This document shows positions 49,481 to 60,175 of a stretch of 64,000 nucleotides of DNA, one piece after another. This stretch comes from Breviolum minutum Mf 1.05b.01 (lineage: Eukaryota; Sar; Dinophyceae; Suessiales; Symbiodiniaceae), in the NCBI GenBank assembly GCA_000507305.1, contig DF239934.1, positions 1-64,000 of the forward strand. Reading direction: 5' to 3'. A program made the translations under genes and the position numbers. The notes beneath the pieces were generated by a model. That model was not told where the DNA came from and searched no databases. It worked only from the letters and a program-made list of their open reading frames with translations. Each line of letters starts with the position of its first letter. Positions within the stretch are counted from its first letter, which is position 1.

Positions 49481-50164
49481 TCTATAGAGCAGGTAAACGA
49501 TCAAATACAGTATAAATTGTAAAATATGAATAATAAATGAAATACAAAATTAGTAAGACTTTTACGGTTTTTGAAACACAGTATCACCAAGAAAGATAGA
49601 TACAGGAGGAAACAGCTATCATTTGCTGGAAGGAGGAATTTGCCATCTTGATGTTAAATCGTATGAATTAAGAACATCCACCATCCACCAATTGGGTGAG
49701 ATCCGCCACACTCATACAACTTGCATACATTTGCGTGGGTATCTTTTGCTGAGTCAAAGGCTTGCCGCTATCGTTGATGTTTTGCTGCTCTGCCTGGCGC
49801 CCACCAAAAAACCATCCCTCATACCTCATGTGTCATGGGTTCGACTGAGGTAGTCCTTCTTGAAAAAATGTCAAGGCAAACTCAGGAGGCAAAAGCGGTT
49901 GAAAGGGACAAGTTCATCTCTGCTTCCAATGTCGTTGAAAGAGTTCCATGGACGTCAAGGCATTCAAAGCGCCTCACCATAGAAACGCTCGGGCCTTGCA
50001 CGACCAAATCCACGGAAAAGACAGGGCAAAGTAAGGAAGGGGATTTGGAATAGATAAAAACTGTAGATCTATGACTCGTAAGTTTTCTTGACCACCTTTT
50101 TGGAGGACCACGTTTCCTTGCGTCAGCCTCTTGTAAGTCTTGTGTCAATTGTTGAAAAATGCAC

Positions 50165-50249
50165 CACCACAACCACAACCACAACCACAACCACCACAAC
50201 CACAACCACCACCACAACCACCACAACCACAACCACAACCACCACAACG

Positions 50250-50335
<86 letters not shown>

Positions 50336-50369
50336 AACCACAACAACAACAACAACAACAACAACAACC

Positions 50370-50429
<60 letters not shown>
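50165..50429. repeat. Compound trinucleotide array (ACC/CAA/ACG)
   Basis: Blocks of accaca, caa, acg (15 units), caa and cca follow one another over about 265 bases. It is open in all six frames and produces spurious homopolymer frames. Confidence 0.96.
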
Positions 50430-52369
50430 CGACAGCAATCACAACTGAACATACAGTACTCTACAGTATACATTCAACTGTGACCTGTGGCCTGCAAAGC
50501 TTGTTTCAGTCGGTTTTTGCCATTCACTTTTCGACAATCGACTGGTCTTTGGTGGGGAGACGTATCAACTTGGCATCCAGTGGGTCATGCTTTTGGGCGC
50601 CTACAAAAGCTGTTGTCTCGCTGCAAGACCCTTGGAAGGAAAACTCCCTTTGGAAAAATCGAGTTAGGATTTGAATCTCCGAGATTCAGGATGCGTCTTT
50701 GCATGCGCTTTGAGGCGGCATGCTTCGCGACAATGGCGGCCAGTAGGCTTCTGTGCAAAAGGATGTTGGTCTAGTTCTGGAAGGTACTGTTAGATGAACG
50801 ACTTTTCAAACAGTTCTTCAACAACTGTTGTATTTAGCTGCCAGTTGCACTTTCACGGCTGCGCAAACGCAACCACATGAGTCTATCGAGCAGCTCGCAT
50901 TGTGTGCAAGACTTCTACTCGTCAGAAAATCTCTCAAACACCGTGATATTTTGATCTGGCCAGGATCCACTGATTGGCCTGTGAATGCAAACAGTCCAAT
51001 GCAATCCAGTAGTGCTCCTTCCAATTCTTTGTCACAAGCTATCTTCCACAATCATAACACAGAAAAAACTGGACTTCTCAAAACATCCATAGCTCTCCAT
51101 CATCTGTTTTTATGACAAGCCCTCCACGGCACTCCCAGACTTCAACAAAATCCGGCCAAACAAAACGCGACAACGCGGAAAATGGGTGGCCAAAGCTCTC
51201 TGGCCAGAAGATTGGCTTTGTGCGATGGAAAGGCCCTCAGAGATTGATCAGAGAAAATCACCACCGTTTCACACTGTATATGTATATATCACTCTCGTTC
51301 GGCTACTGTTGTTCTTTCCACAGGCGAAAAGACTAGACTAGTGCCTGTATTGAGATTGCGAGTCAGTCTTCTCTTACCGTTAGATATTGTTAGAGCACTC
51401 TGCTTAACAGTGTCACAGCAGTTCCACAGACACTGCGTGCAAGGAGAAGACAGCTAAGTATTTATGCCGGACAAGAGGCCGCAAGGCCTTGAACAACTTC
51501 ATGAAGTTCTCGCAGTGCTACGCACTACTTACTACCAGCACTGCTAAACCGTCTATAGAGGTTTTTAATGGTTTTCCAGGGTCTGGCTCCAAAATGCCAG
51601 CTGCTTGAGGTCTTGAACAAGTGCTTATCTAATATTATCTGTACAGTGTACCTTGGCCACCTCTACGTATATCTTCCATCGCTTCCGGGACTGTTGCCAC
51701 TATTGCCTTTTTGTGTCTTATGCCCATTTTTCACTTCCTGAGCTACCATTTGGGGTGAGGTTGTGTGTCAGGTCGCTATAGTTTGACCAAACACCTGCAA
51801 ATCCGCAGTCAACTGTCAACTCAAAGGGCCTCAAACGCGCAATAAATCTCCCATACTAATGCCTGGTGAAACAACATGGTCAGCAGCTGCTTCAAAACAC
51901 ACAATTAGTTAAGAATTAAGATTAATTTGATATGATATGGCCAAGATTGTGAAACTATTTAATTAGTGACTTTAGACTATATTGCAAAAATATCTGTATA
52001 GGCATAGTCTACATTTGACATAGTATATAGTGTACCCAGTAAAATTGTTTCATATTACTTCCATGATTTTCTTACACATTCCCTGGGAAGCAACCGTGTG
52101 ACCACACCAACTGCAAAGATCACCCGGCTTGGACGGGCAACGTTAGAAAGCCGAATTTTCAAACACACAGAACGCAATGATAACATCAATCATACCTCTC
52201 AAGCACAAGTCTTCCAACATATCGAAACATGCTCTGACTCTAACCACGACGAGGGCAGTCAGCACAGGCAAACATCATGGGCTTGTCAGGGTGCAAGCAC
52301 TGGGTCTTCTTGCTGGCTGGCAATGCGCACGCACACTCACCCACGAAGGCTGCTGCTGCCAATGGCTCA

Positions 52370-52370
52370 N
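52370..52370. other. Single ambiguous base
   Basis: One N within otherwise continuous sequence. Confidence 0.99.
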
Positions 52371-54542
52371 TCAATTGCCGAGGACCTTGGTAGGTGCATG
52401 CTGCTTGAACAAAGCCCTAAAGACTTTCATCATACAATTGCAAAACTTCAATTTCTATGAAGCTAACCCTTGAGCAGCCATCATAAACATGGGTTCTTCA
52501 AGGGCCCAAAGACACCACTTCAGACCTCTTCATGATATTTGAAGTATCAACACTTATATAGTAGATCTTTTGTTTGATACCGATGGGCTCTCACCAGTTC
52601 CTCTGGGTTTTAACCCTAGCGAGGCACGACACATGCGAACGTCTTTTCACAGTCCTGCGGCAAGGCTAAGGAATTAGAGCAAGTTCAAAAGGCAAATGAC
52701 TGCAATCAACACACTTCACCCATTGCCACCCGATCAAATTGTGACATTTCCATCAATGAGCTAACTGCTCTCTGCTGGTGGCTTTCCAGCAGAGGTGGCT
52801 AGAAGGAGGAATCGCAGCCATCACATCGCATAAATTGATTTCGGATCGGATGATTTTGGCCGTGGATATCATCTGCTTCAAACGTCTGACATTATCACAT
52901 AGCTACATTGCAAAGGGTTCGATGTATCCGATTTATCCTCAGACTGCCCATCCTTGTCACGGCCAAGGCTGCGCTAGTTGCCAACATCGAAGACGCCATT
53001 CCAATCCTTAGGTAAAACAGTGAAACATCAAAACATTCCAATCACATGTTCGGGTTTTCCTGACCTCAAGCCTCAAGTTCATGATTTTGAGAACTGCTCT
53101 GTTCATCAGCATGGGACTCCTTTTACAAAAGAAGGGTTTGGCTTTGAATCAAGAAAAGACCGGTTTCCATTGAAGAGAACAGTATGCAGCACCTGGCCAA
53201 ACTGCCCCAGTTCTGTACCCAACAAAGCTTCATAAAGCTTCAACATCTCCAACAAAGATACACCATATTATGGTGTTTGGGCGTGGGAAACCTTGAGTCT
53301 GGCCAAGAATATCCACAATAGAACAACCCCGCTTCATGGATCATGCTGGATTATGCCCAGGTACACTGATGGTCCTTCGTTGCCTGCTGTTTTCAGCTCA
53401 GGGGTCAACCCCAAAGGAATCCATGTCAAAATCAACAGGGCGAATCGAGTTGCATAGCGTCGACTAGTTGAGATTCGTTGAGTATTTAGAATGCAGTATT
53501 CCCTATTATTCACTAGCACTCTGATGTGGCTCCGATGCTAGTGAGTTTTGGAATGTTTCGGAACCACACCCATGTCATCTTGACTTGCGCCAACCGGCAT
53601 GACTCGGACCTACTGTAAATTTCCCTTATATATTAATATCACATAATATATCAATTTATATATTATATATGGTGTTCGCCATGTGTTTCTGCCAATCTTA
53701 ACATTAAAGCAATATCCACTTTCTGCGGCGTATCGAACCATAATTTTCCCAAGCATGGAAAATCACACCCCACCTGAACCAGTAACTTGACTGGGAGTCA
53801 TGCCAACATTGCCTGAGGCATAGCAATGAACGATTTTGCAAGAACTGGCTGGTTCAAGTTGCTCTTGGGGTAAGGTCTTCAGAAAAATGATGAATCACCA
53901 AGTGATGATTGATGAACAAATGAACATCTTTTTTCAGACTCAACTGACTCAGCTATGCACCTGGAGCTGAAACAACTGAAACAGGGGCCGTAGCTCCCCC
54001 AAGAAATCCCGTCCTGCAAATGCTGGGCCAATGGTGACTGTGGGGTTTGATGTTGATGCTTCGAATAGAAATGCACCATGCATGGATGAAAACTGAATCA
54101 TCCCTTTCAGGCAAATGTGGTAGGGGGCGTTTGAACATGGAAATAAAGTGGATGCTTAGAGAATGCAGTGCTTTGATGCTGAGTATATGACTTCCAATTC
54201 CCTTTTGCTTGTGGCTTTGCAAATCTGCCTCTTTGTTCCAAATTTTTATTTCCCAGGCCAAACAGGTTACTCCTTGAAGCAGCCAAGGTGGCAACACCTC
54301 CAAAAACAACCCTGGTGCTGGCTTTCAAGTTTTTACCAATGTTCTAAGATGTTCTAAGCTTACATTAACGATCCCTCTATGTTGCATTGTGCCGCATCAA
54401 CCCAGCTAGCAGCTATCACCCAAAGGGATGGTATGATTTTGTCGGAATCTCCTACAGACCGGTGGAATCTTCAAACCTTCAAAAGCGTTCCCAGGTGATA
54501 CAGTGATACATAATGACACATGCTACTCAAGCATCTATGCCT

Positions 54543-54972
54543 CTACCCTATCCTAGCCAATCGGATTATTGAATCTATCTCACTGTTAATGTCGACTGTT
54601 GATATGCCACCTTTGACATCCACCTCTCCCTGCCTGTGACTACGATGCACTTGGGAACAAATTTGGAGGAAGACATGGCCTGACAGATCTTGGGTCATGT
54701 ACCCATGCTGTGCTGTTTGAATCTTGCCATAAAATTTGGTGTTTCCATTTGTCGATGCGGTCAAGTCACCTTGTTTTGGGCCTGGGAATCACTTCGCAGA
54801 GACGCCGAGCAAATGAGATAGTTGAGCCACAGGTGCTGGCGTTACAGGATGATACAATGCGGCGACAGCGGCGTTGACAACGTTGTCCAATTTTTCTAGT
54901 CAACTTAAAGAAATCTCCACTGCCAAGGGGCCCCCCTGAGAGGTTGGAATCTGAGTTACCAAACAATTGCAC
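54543..54972 (-). CDS. Unrecognised coding-like segments
   Basis: Two minus-strand open frames abut here. One reads NSDSNLSGGPLGSGDFFKL and the other EVDVKGGISTVDINSEID. In the first block a shifted frame also reads LDNVVNAAVAALYHPVTPAP after gttgactag|. These may be further exons of the SNF2 gene or of a neighbour; I could not join them in phase. Confidence 0.3.
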
Positions 54973-55228
54973 TTTAGCCCTGCGAACCTCGGTGGTCTTG
55001 GAAAATGCAAGGGAACAGTCAGAATCTGTGTGAAATTCCTTTAGGCTTTAGACATCATTGATGAAACTATACAATTCACGTGAAAATATGCGGATACATG
55101 ACAACTACCCAGAAGGACATGAAGAAATCAAGTCTAGTAGCTGAAAAGGGTAGTGTTCCGGCAAACCATTACAGAAACTGTTGCAAGCCACATTAAAGAA
55201 ATAAAAGTCATGTTTCTGGCGTGCTCAC

Positions 55229-55268
55229 CAAAATACAACCTCCAACTTATCAGTGATTCCAAAAACCG
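55229..55268 (-). CDS. SNF2 micro-exon, DKLEVVF
   Basis: The exon reads VFGITDKLEVVF between ggaaccatcag| and TG|gtgagc. SNF2 proteins have 'SGK...L..LL' at this point. No following exon could be assigned. Confidence 0.65.
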
Positions 55269-58200
55269 CTGATGGTTCCAAGCCGGAGTCACCCCGTCCT
55301 TTAGTCTGTCAAGGAACCCCCCGTCGAACCAGGGCATCCTCAGTAAGGTCCTGGTGGAAAGGGAGATGATGTCCCCGAAGTCTTGTTGCTTTGGCATGGG
55401 AAATTGCATATTGTACAAACAACTAAAGATTCCAAACTACAATACATTTAATTCAGCGGGCTATTTTGCGAAAACATGCAAAAACTACCTGTTACAATGA
55501 AGTCAGGTCGTTATAGTTTGAACAAACATATGACATACATACATACCACGTTTTCGCCTTTTAAGAATATCGAGCCCCAACAGACAGAATCTTATTCAAG
55601 ATGAAAACGTTAGGAAGTCACAATAAAAATAAAAGGCAAACCTTCAACTTCACATGAGCTCTGACATTTCCACGATCACGATGCAATTGAAATGATTTGA
55701 AGGATCAAGTATCAATACATGGCTGGTTGTTCCTTATACCAAACAAAACAGACCAGAAGAATCCCTCCAATAAAAATTCCCGGCAAACGAAGACCGATCA
55801 ACTGTTAGTAATTCAACATCTCAAACTCCCTGGTCATTTTACACCCCAGGAAACCAGTCCTCCCCTGTGCGGCGTTGAAGATAGCACCAGGGATGCGTAC
55901 AAAGCCTGTTATGAATGGTATCAAAACCTGTGAATGACTCTTGGACTGCAAAAACTGCAAAAACCTCTTGAAAGTTTTTCGAGAATTCGATTTCATCCAA
56001 TTCAGTAGTAAGAGTGACATGGAGAGGGTTACTTCTTCCTGGTGATTTCTTTCAAGCCATCCATCAAAGAAATGGACCTCACAAAAAACGCACAGAAGCA
56101 ACAAATTACATACTGAACCCAATCTTCCACTCGCAAAAGGCTTTGAACATGTATGAAGTCGCCAGTGAAATCTGCTGCACGTCTTTGTAGGTGATTTAAC
56201 ATTGGGCTCCGGCTCCGGACACCACAAAGGAATCCAAGGAATTGATCAGTAATCATTAAACCATTCATGCCACTCTTGACGGGCTCATGGGCTCTTATCG
56301 GCTACTGAGCCATTGCCTAACCTTGCTTTGAATGTTTTCCCAACGTTTCAGATACAAATCCCACAAAGAAGTGTCAGATATGAAGACATATTTTCTTTGT
56401 ACATCCTGAAATGCTAAGGATAATAAAATTGAAAGCCAGCTCGACAACTCCATCTCTCGAAAGAGCTTGTGACAAGAGTTCCTTGGTGGCAACTTCTTGC
56501 TGCAATAGATTTGCAACTGCCCTGCTTTAGCAGGATTTGAATTTTAGGACTAATCGATGCTAATCCACCCACCCCAGAGAAAACATAGTAATTTACGTAA
56601 TTTAGACTCTTGCAGGGAGCCATGGCTCTGTCTGGTCATGGAGGGAGGGGTGTTCTCTTTCGAAGTCATGGTGCATATCCTGGCTACTTATGTTTGATCG
56701 AAGTATACATGCGCATAAGCACATACATTACAGCATAAACACGGCAAACATATTAGGTGGATGAAACCACATTCACCAGCTAGTGGTTGATCCCAGTGGC
56801 TCTGGCGAATTCAGGCTGTCCTTCAAAACCTTGGTGGGGAATTTTGATGGGATCATCCGTGCCGTCTTCATTCCAACCCTTTGTCTCCACCTTGTAAGGC
56901 ACTGTGTCAAACTAAAAAGCGAATGTAGCCATTTTGCATGGCTTTGACTATGTCGCTATCTTACCATCCTATGACCACATGATTTTAATGTGTTTTTTTT
57001 TGCTTGTTGGTTTGGTCCTATGCTATCACCAGCCTCATAAATCTTTGCTTGGTCTTCTGTCATCTTCACTGCCACCTGGTGGGAGACTGAGTTTTCTTTG
57101 GGCCTGTGGGGAGTTTTATAGTTTTGAAACAGCCCGTGGCGTTGGTTGAGGTGCAAAAACGCCACCTCCACTTCTTCTTTGGCCACCATCTGCACAGCCT
57201 GGCTCCGTTTCTAGTCCGACTTTTGGACCAGGTTTTGTTGTACACATGGTCCAGGCCAGTGCATGGAAATGGATCAGAAAACCAAGGAGATCGCAAAGAA
57301 TCAAACAAGCCATGGTAGAAATGCATGTTAATCATATGAATCTGATATATATATATATATGTATATGATATATGTATATTATATTATATTTAAATAAATT
57401 TATATATATATATATTGTCCCAAATGCAAATACCAGCAGTCAGAGAAATCATGACCATACACTGTCATTCCGTTTGAAACTCGATGCATTGATCAACCCC
57501 TGACAGACCATCGGTTGTCAGTCCACCTCGCCACTCTCACGACGCAGCATCATCAATTGCAACCTTTGTCGTTGAGGAGTCCCAAGTCGATCCACTCAAC
57601 TTGCCTTCCCTGCTTTTACCGGAAAATTCAACAAACCAAAGATGGAACCATTACTAGAGAAATAACGAGAAAAGTGAGCTGAAACACAAACATGAATCTA
57701 TCCACATCCATCAGCGAGATCGAGATGACTAGAAGGACCAATCAGAAATTCACAAAAATTGGACAGATTTCAGCGAGAACCCCCTTGAACATCCTTGAAC
57801 ATTCACAAAATATCATACCTTTGCATCGATTCTCAGCTAAGATTGAAACAGCTTTTGCAAGGAGGCCCGACCTGCAAGCTGTTCGTAACATTGCCGGTTG
57901 AAAAGGTGTATCTCAAGGGGGAAAGCTATATACTCTTCCAACCGTGAACAAACTACCAGCACATCTCATGTCAAACATCATGTTAGTGATCATCCTCAAT
58001 ATCTCTCCAATAACACAGGAAACGGCTTTTCAGCAACGTTATCTCAGACTGACATTCCAGTACAATAGCGATATGAAGCCTTTCTTGAAACAGGTGCAAA
58101 GGTAGCCATCCAAAATGCTGCAAGGCAAAGGACTTCTTCAGTAATCGAAAGCAAGCTTTCCCCAATCTGAGTCGATGTACTTGGTGGTGAAAGTATGTTG

Positions 58201-60175
58201 AAATGATTAATGATTGCGAAGTCACACAAAAGGCTGCTACAAGGTCACAAAGTAGACTGTTGGGGAAAACGTGCTGAACTGCTATCTTCTGCAGTGGCAT
58301 CAAATCAGATGCAAACATTGGAAAGTCATACATGGTTGGATAATGCCAGTCATAATTCATTCCCGCAGCCAATGTTTTCACAAATCTATCACAATGGAAA
58401 GAGGCCTTCTTCATTCTGAGCGAAGTTCTCCCGAAATTCCTGGCGAGACATGAAGGAACATGAATCTGATTACCTATCAACCTGATCGGCTGCTATACCT
58501 CCTACTTTGGAAGAATTGTCACATGGCGAAGGCAAAGTGACTGCACAATGCTGCGCAAACGCAAATAGTCAACACGCTGCCTTGGATTGTCAACAACGTC
58601 CTTTGTGGTGTGAGTCTAAGGTGAATGCCAACTGGTGTTTTTGGTTACAGTACTTCGTAGCAAAACTCAATGGCCCATTGCGAATCCCCGGATGCCACAT
58701 GTCCTGGACCGTTCCCACGCAAGTGGGTTCAACCTCAAATGCATGAGTTTGATGCTTCGCAGTGAAATTCAAGGTTTCGCATGCGGACAACTCTTAGGCA
58801 GGACCAAGAGCACCAGTTGATGTGAGAAAATCGTTCACCCAAGGCCGAACATGGCGTTAAAGTTCTTAAAGTCTTGGAAATTGCAACATTTCACCCCACA
58901 CAAACACACGCTTTCCAAACCAAAAAATACATTTCACTGTTAACATTAAAGGGGCTTTGGTTGCCCACTCGTGCAGCAACGGAAATGATCAAAGGCAGTC
59001 AAGGAGCAAATTGGAGAATGGAGTGCATGTCATCTAGGGAGTTCCTTAGAGCCAATGCTCACAAGTTGTCCCAACCCCCTCGGGCACCCAGTCATTCACC
59101 AGAATATACCATGGTCGTAGAAAGGACATGTGTGGATCTTGTTCTTATTTGACTCCTGTGATTATGTTGACACGAACGTCCGGCAACTAATTTGATATGG
59201 TATGCAATAAACGGTTCATTTGTGCGTAATAATTGCTTCGACATACGTGAACGCAATCAACCCATCACATGTTACCCTTGATTCAATTCGAATTTAATAT
59301 GTCTATGCCAGCTCGTTTGGCCAAGCATCTCAATGGGAGATCCCGTCAACGCCAAACGGTATGGCACCTCCGAGAGACCTTGGAGAAGCGAAAGATGGGG
59401 GCCTAGGAGTTGGGTATCAGCCTTTGATTCTAGATCATTCTCGTATGCGTTCAGCTTTTGAAGCGACCTAATCAAGAAACAAAATCATCATCAACCATCA
59501 TCAACCCACATGTACCGCTTTTGCAGGTAAAGTCCATCAAATTAGTCCCATGACATTTTTGTGTGGTGCTAAGGCACTGGTCACTCTCTATCTGTCCCTC
59601 TTCAGCGCCATCCTTGCTGTCCATCATCTTCATTGAATGACATTTTCGCATCTGGTACCATCCTACGGTCCTTGAGGTTGATTCCTCCCTACCTGCAATT
59701 TTGGGGAAATCAACCTGCTGAAGTCGTTTTGTATTTTTCGCTGCCATTTTGGCTAGTCTAGATGGATTGCTGATGTTGATAAATCGGATGATAAATCCAA
59801 TTTCAAGGTTCCACACGTTTCACTGCATGCGCTGTCTGCGAGGCATGGTTCTTAATGGTCTGAGCCTGGGGATCACTTGTGGCAAATGCCGTGTTCCCCG
59901 CAAGCCGTTTTTGTGTTTGGCAGGACTTCATGACTCGTTCCTTCCAAGTGCAAAGGCCAAGAAGGAAGAGCATTTTGATTTTAAATCCTTAGGTGACTAA
60001 ATGAAAATACTAGCAAATGCAGCAGCACAGCCCTCCTAAGCAGTGAGAATATCTTTTTTAAGCTACAATTTTCCACCTCGTCCAGCACCACACAAGTCCA
60101 ACCTGGCATGTCAGGCGTCATGTCATGTGCACTCTTGACTTCCGCGCCAAGTAAGTCTCGTAGCATCGCCGAGTC
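55229..60175 (-). CDS. SNF2-family ATPase/helicase, partial multi-exon gene
   Basis: This is a superfamily 2 DNA-dependent ATPase of the Swi2/Snf2 group, nuclear, which moves nucleosomes or strips proteins from DNA. Exons: 60175-60077, 59865-59817, 59378-59330, 59044-59001, 58872-58839 (likely), 57563-57527, 57189-57030, 56901-56793, 56521-56406, 55927-55845, 55350-55311, 55268-55229. Motif II is VVLDE|AQTIKN (DEAQ box) and motif III LALTGSPIEN, then LMMLRRESGE, VKMTEDQAKIY and RLCTHPWCYL, in the order usual for the family. Phases agree through the first five exons and again from 57563 to 55229; exons are probably missing between 58.8 and 57.6 kb. The P-loop exon (GLGKT) was not found up to 64 kb, nor the second RecA lobe below 55.2 kb. 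HPWC recalls ATRX-like and LTGSPIEN recalls other subfamilies, so the subfamily is open. Confidence 0.88.
55311..55350 (-). CDS. SNF2 micro-exon, DLTEDALVRRG
   Basis: A strong acceptor (ccctttccaccag|GAC) opens DLTEDALVRRGVP. The donor T|gacaga (GA type) leaves T, which the CG of the next exon turns into Ser. Placed by phase. Confidence 0.65.
55845..55927 (-). CDS. SNF2 exon, LCTHPWCYL
   Basis: The exon reads FDTIHNRLCTHPWCYLQRR. 'L..LC.HP' is the conserved SNF2 segment before the second RecA lobe, and HPWC resembles ATRX proteins. The acceptor is gtcattcacag|GT and the donor GGG|gtgtaa. Confidence 0.85.
56406..56521 (-). CDS. SNF2 exon, helical segment
   Basis: The exon runs from ctaaagcag|G to CAG|gatgta (GA donor) and reads AVANLLQQEVATKELLSQ then ALSRDGVVELAFNFIILSIS. 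It is helix-rich with no motif of its own. The leftover G joins the GT of the next exon as Gly, which supports both edges. Confidence 0.72.
56793..56901 (-). CDS. SNF2 exon, KGWNEDGTDD segment
   Basis: The exon follows tttgacacag| in phase, reading VPYKVETKGWNEDGTDD then IPHQGFEGQPEFARATG. The donor is GG|gatcaa, of GA type. No family motif lies in it; it is placed by phase agreement with both neighbours. If read past the donor, the frame stops at 56780, so it could instead be a terminal exon. Confidence 0.7.
57030..57189 (-). CDS. SNF2 exon, VKMTEDQAKIY
   Basis: The exon begins MVAKEEVEVAF after ggctgtgcag| and ends VAVKMTEDQAKIYEA before G|gtgata. 'V.M...Q...Y' is the conserved helix after LRR in SNF2 proteins. 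A second acceptor (ctccccacag| at 57104) could give a shorter exon starting PKENS. Confidence 0.82.
57527..57563 (-). CDS. SNF2 micro-exon, LRRE
   Basis: Thirty-seven bases read LQLMMLRRESGE, the counterpart of 'PFMLRRTKEDV'. The acceptor is acgacaaag|G and the donor GAG|gtggac, ending in phase 0. A GA donor (T|gacaac) seven bases on is an alternative. Confidence 0.65.
58839..58872 (-). CDS. Likely SNF2 micro-exon, FKNFNAMFG
   Basis: Thirty-four bases lie between tttccaag| and |gtgaac. They fit the phase left by the previous exon and read YFKNFNAMFGL. SNF2 proteins have an 'F..F' segment here, but the motif is too short to be sure. Confidence 0.5.
59001..59044 (-). CDS. SNF2 exon after motif III
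   Basis: The exon reads NSLDDMHSILQFAP, matching 'NNL.ELWSLL.F..P'. The acceptor is ggctctaag|G. The best donor is T|gactgc, of GA type. A likely following exon at 58872-58839 (tttccaag|AC ... GG|gtgaac) reads FKNFNAMFGL in phase. Confidence 0.85.
59330..59378 (-). CDS. SNF2 exon with motif III (LTGSPIE)
   Basis: The exon reads LSEVPYRLALTGSPIE. LTGTPIQN is the usual motif III. The acceptor is gcttctccaag|GT. The donor is GA|gatgct, a GA donor; the next exon's first G completes Glu and the frame goes on as NSL. Confidence 0.92.
59817..59865 (-). CDS. SNF2 exon, AQTIKN
   Basis: Sixteen codons plus one base read AQTIKNHASQTAHAVK, completing the DEAQ box and the helix after it. The acceptor is tgatccccag|GCT. 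The donor C|gtgtgg leaves one base for the shared Arg codon. Confidence 0.92.
60077..60175 (-). CDS. SNF2 exon with motif II (VVLDE)
   Basis: Thirty-three codons begin DSAMLRDLLGAE and end GWTCVVLDE. Splice sites are caaactag|GAC and GAG|gtggaa, both phase 0. The intron cuts the DEAQ box exactly between Glu and Ala. Confidence 0.92.

Larger units (their letters stand above)
46491..55228. other. Low-repeat stretch with scattered coding-like segments
   Basis: MITE-like elements nearly vanish. Besides the segments listed separately, protein-like frames occur at 47040-47160 (+, DENPGKRRCCAKSNRIASES), 49860-50053 (+, SRQTQEAKAVERDKFISAS), 50075-50158 (-, QQLTQDLQEADARKRGPPK), 50818-51051 (-), 53100-53230 (both strands) and 54010-54130 (-). 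Several strands and frames are open at once, so I could not settle gene models. Confidence 0.45.

Noticed and set aside
49882..50674. Long poly-Gln, poly-Asn and poly-Thr frames on both strands
   Set aside because: All six frames are open through a trinucleotide array, which is a property of the repeat.
54543..54610. SNF2 motif VI (IDSIIRLARIG resembling QaixRahRiGQ)
   Set aside because: The key Gln, His and final Gln are absent and a stop follows at once.
57983..58480. 165-codon minus-strand open frame as a separate gene
   Set aside because: It lies between SNF2 exons on the same strand, lacks any motif, and shifted frames inside it (EFRENFAQNEEG after tctcgccag|) fit an exon better; it may hold an unrecognised SNF2 exon but is not a gene by itself.
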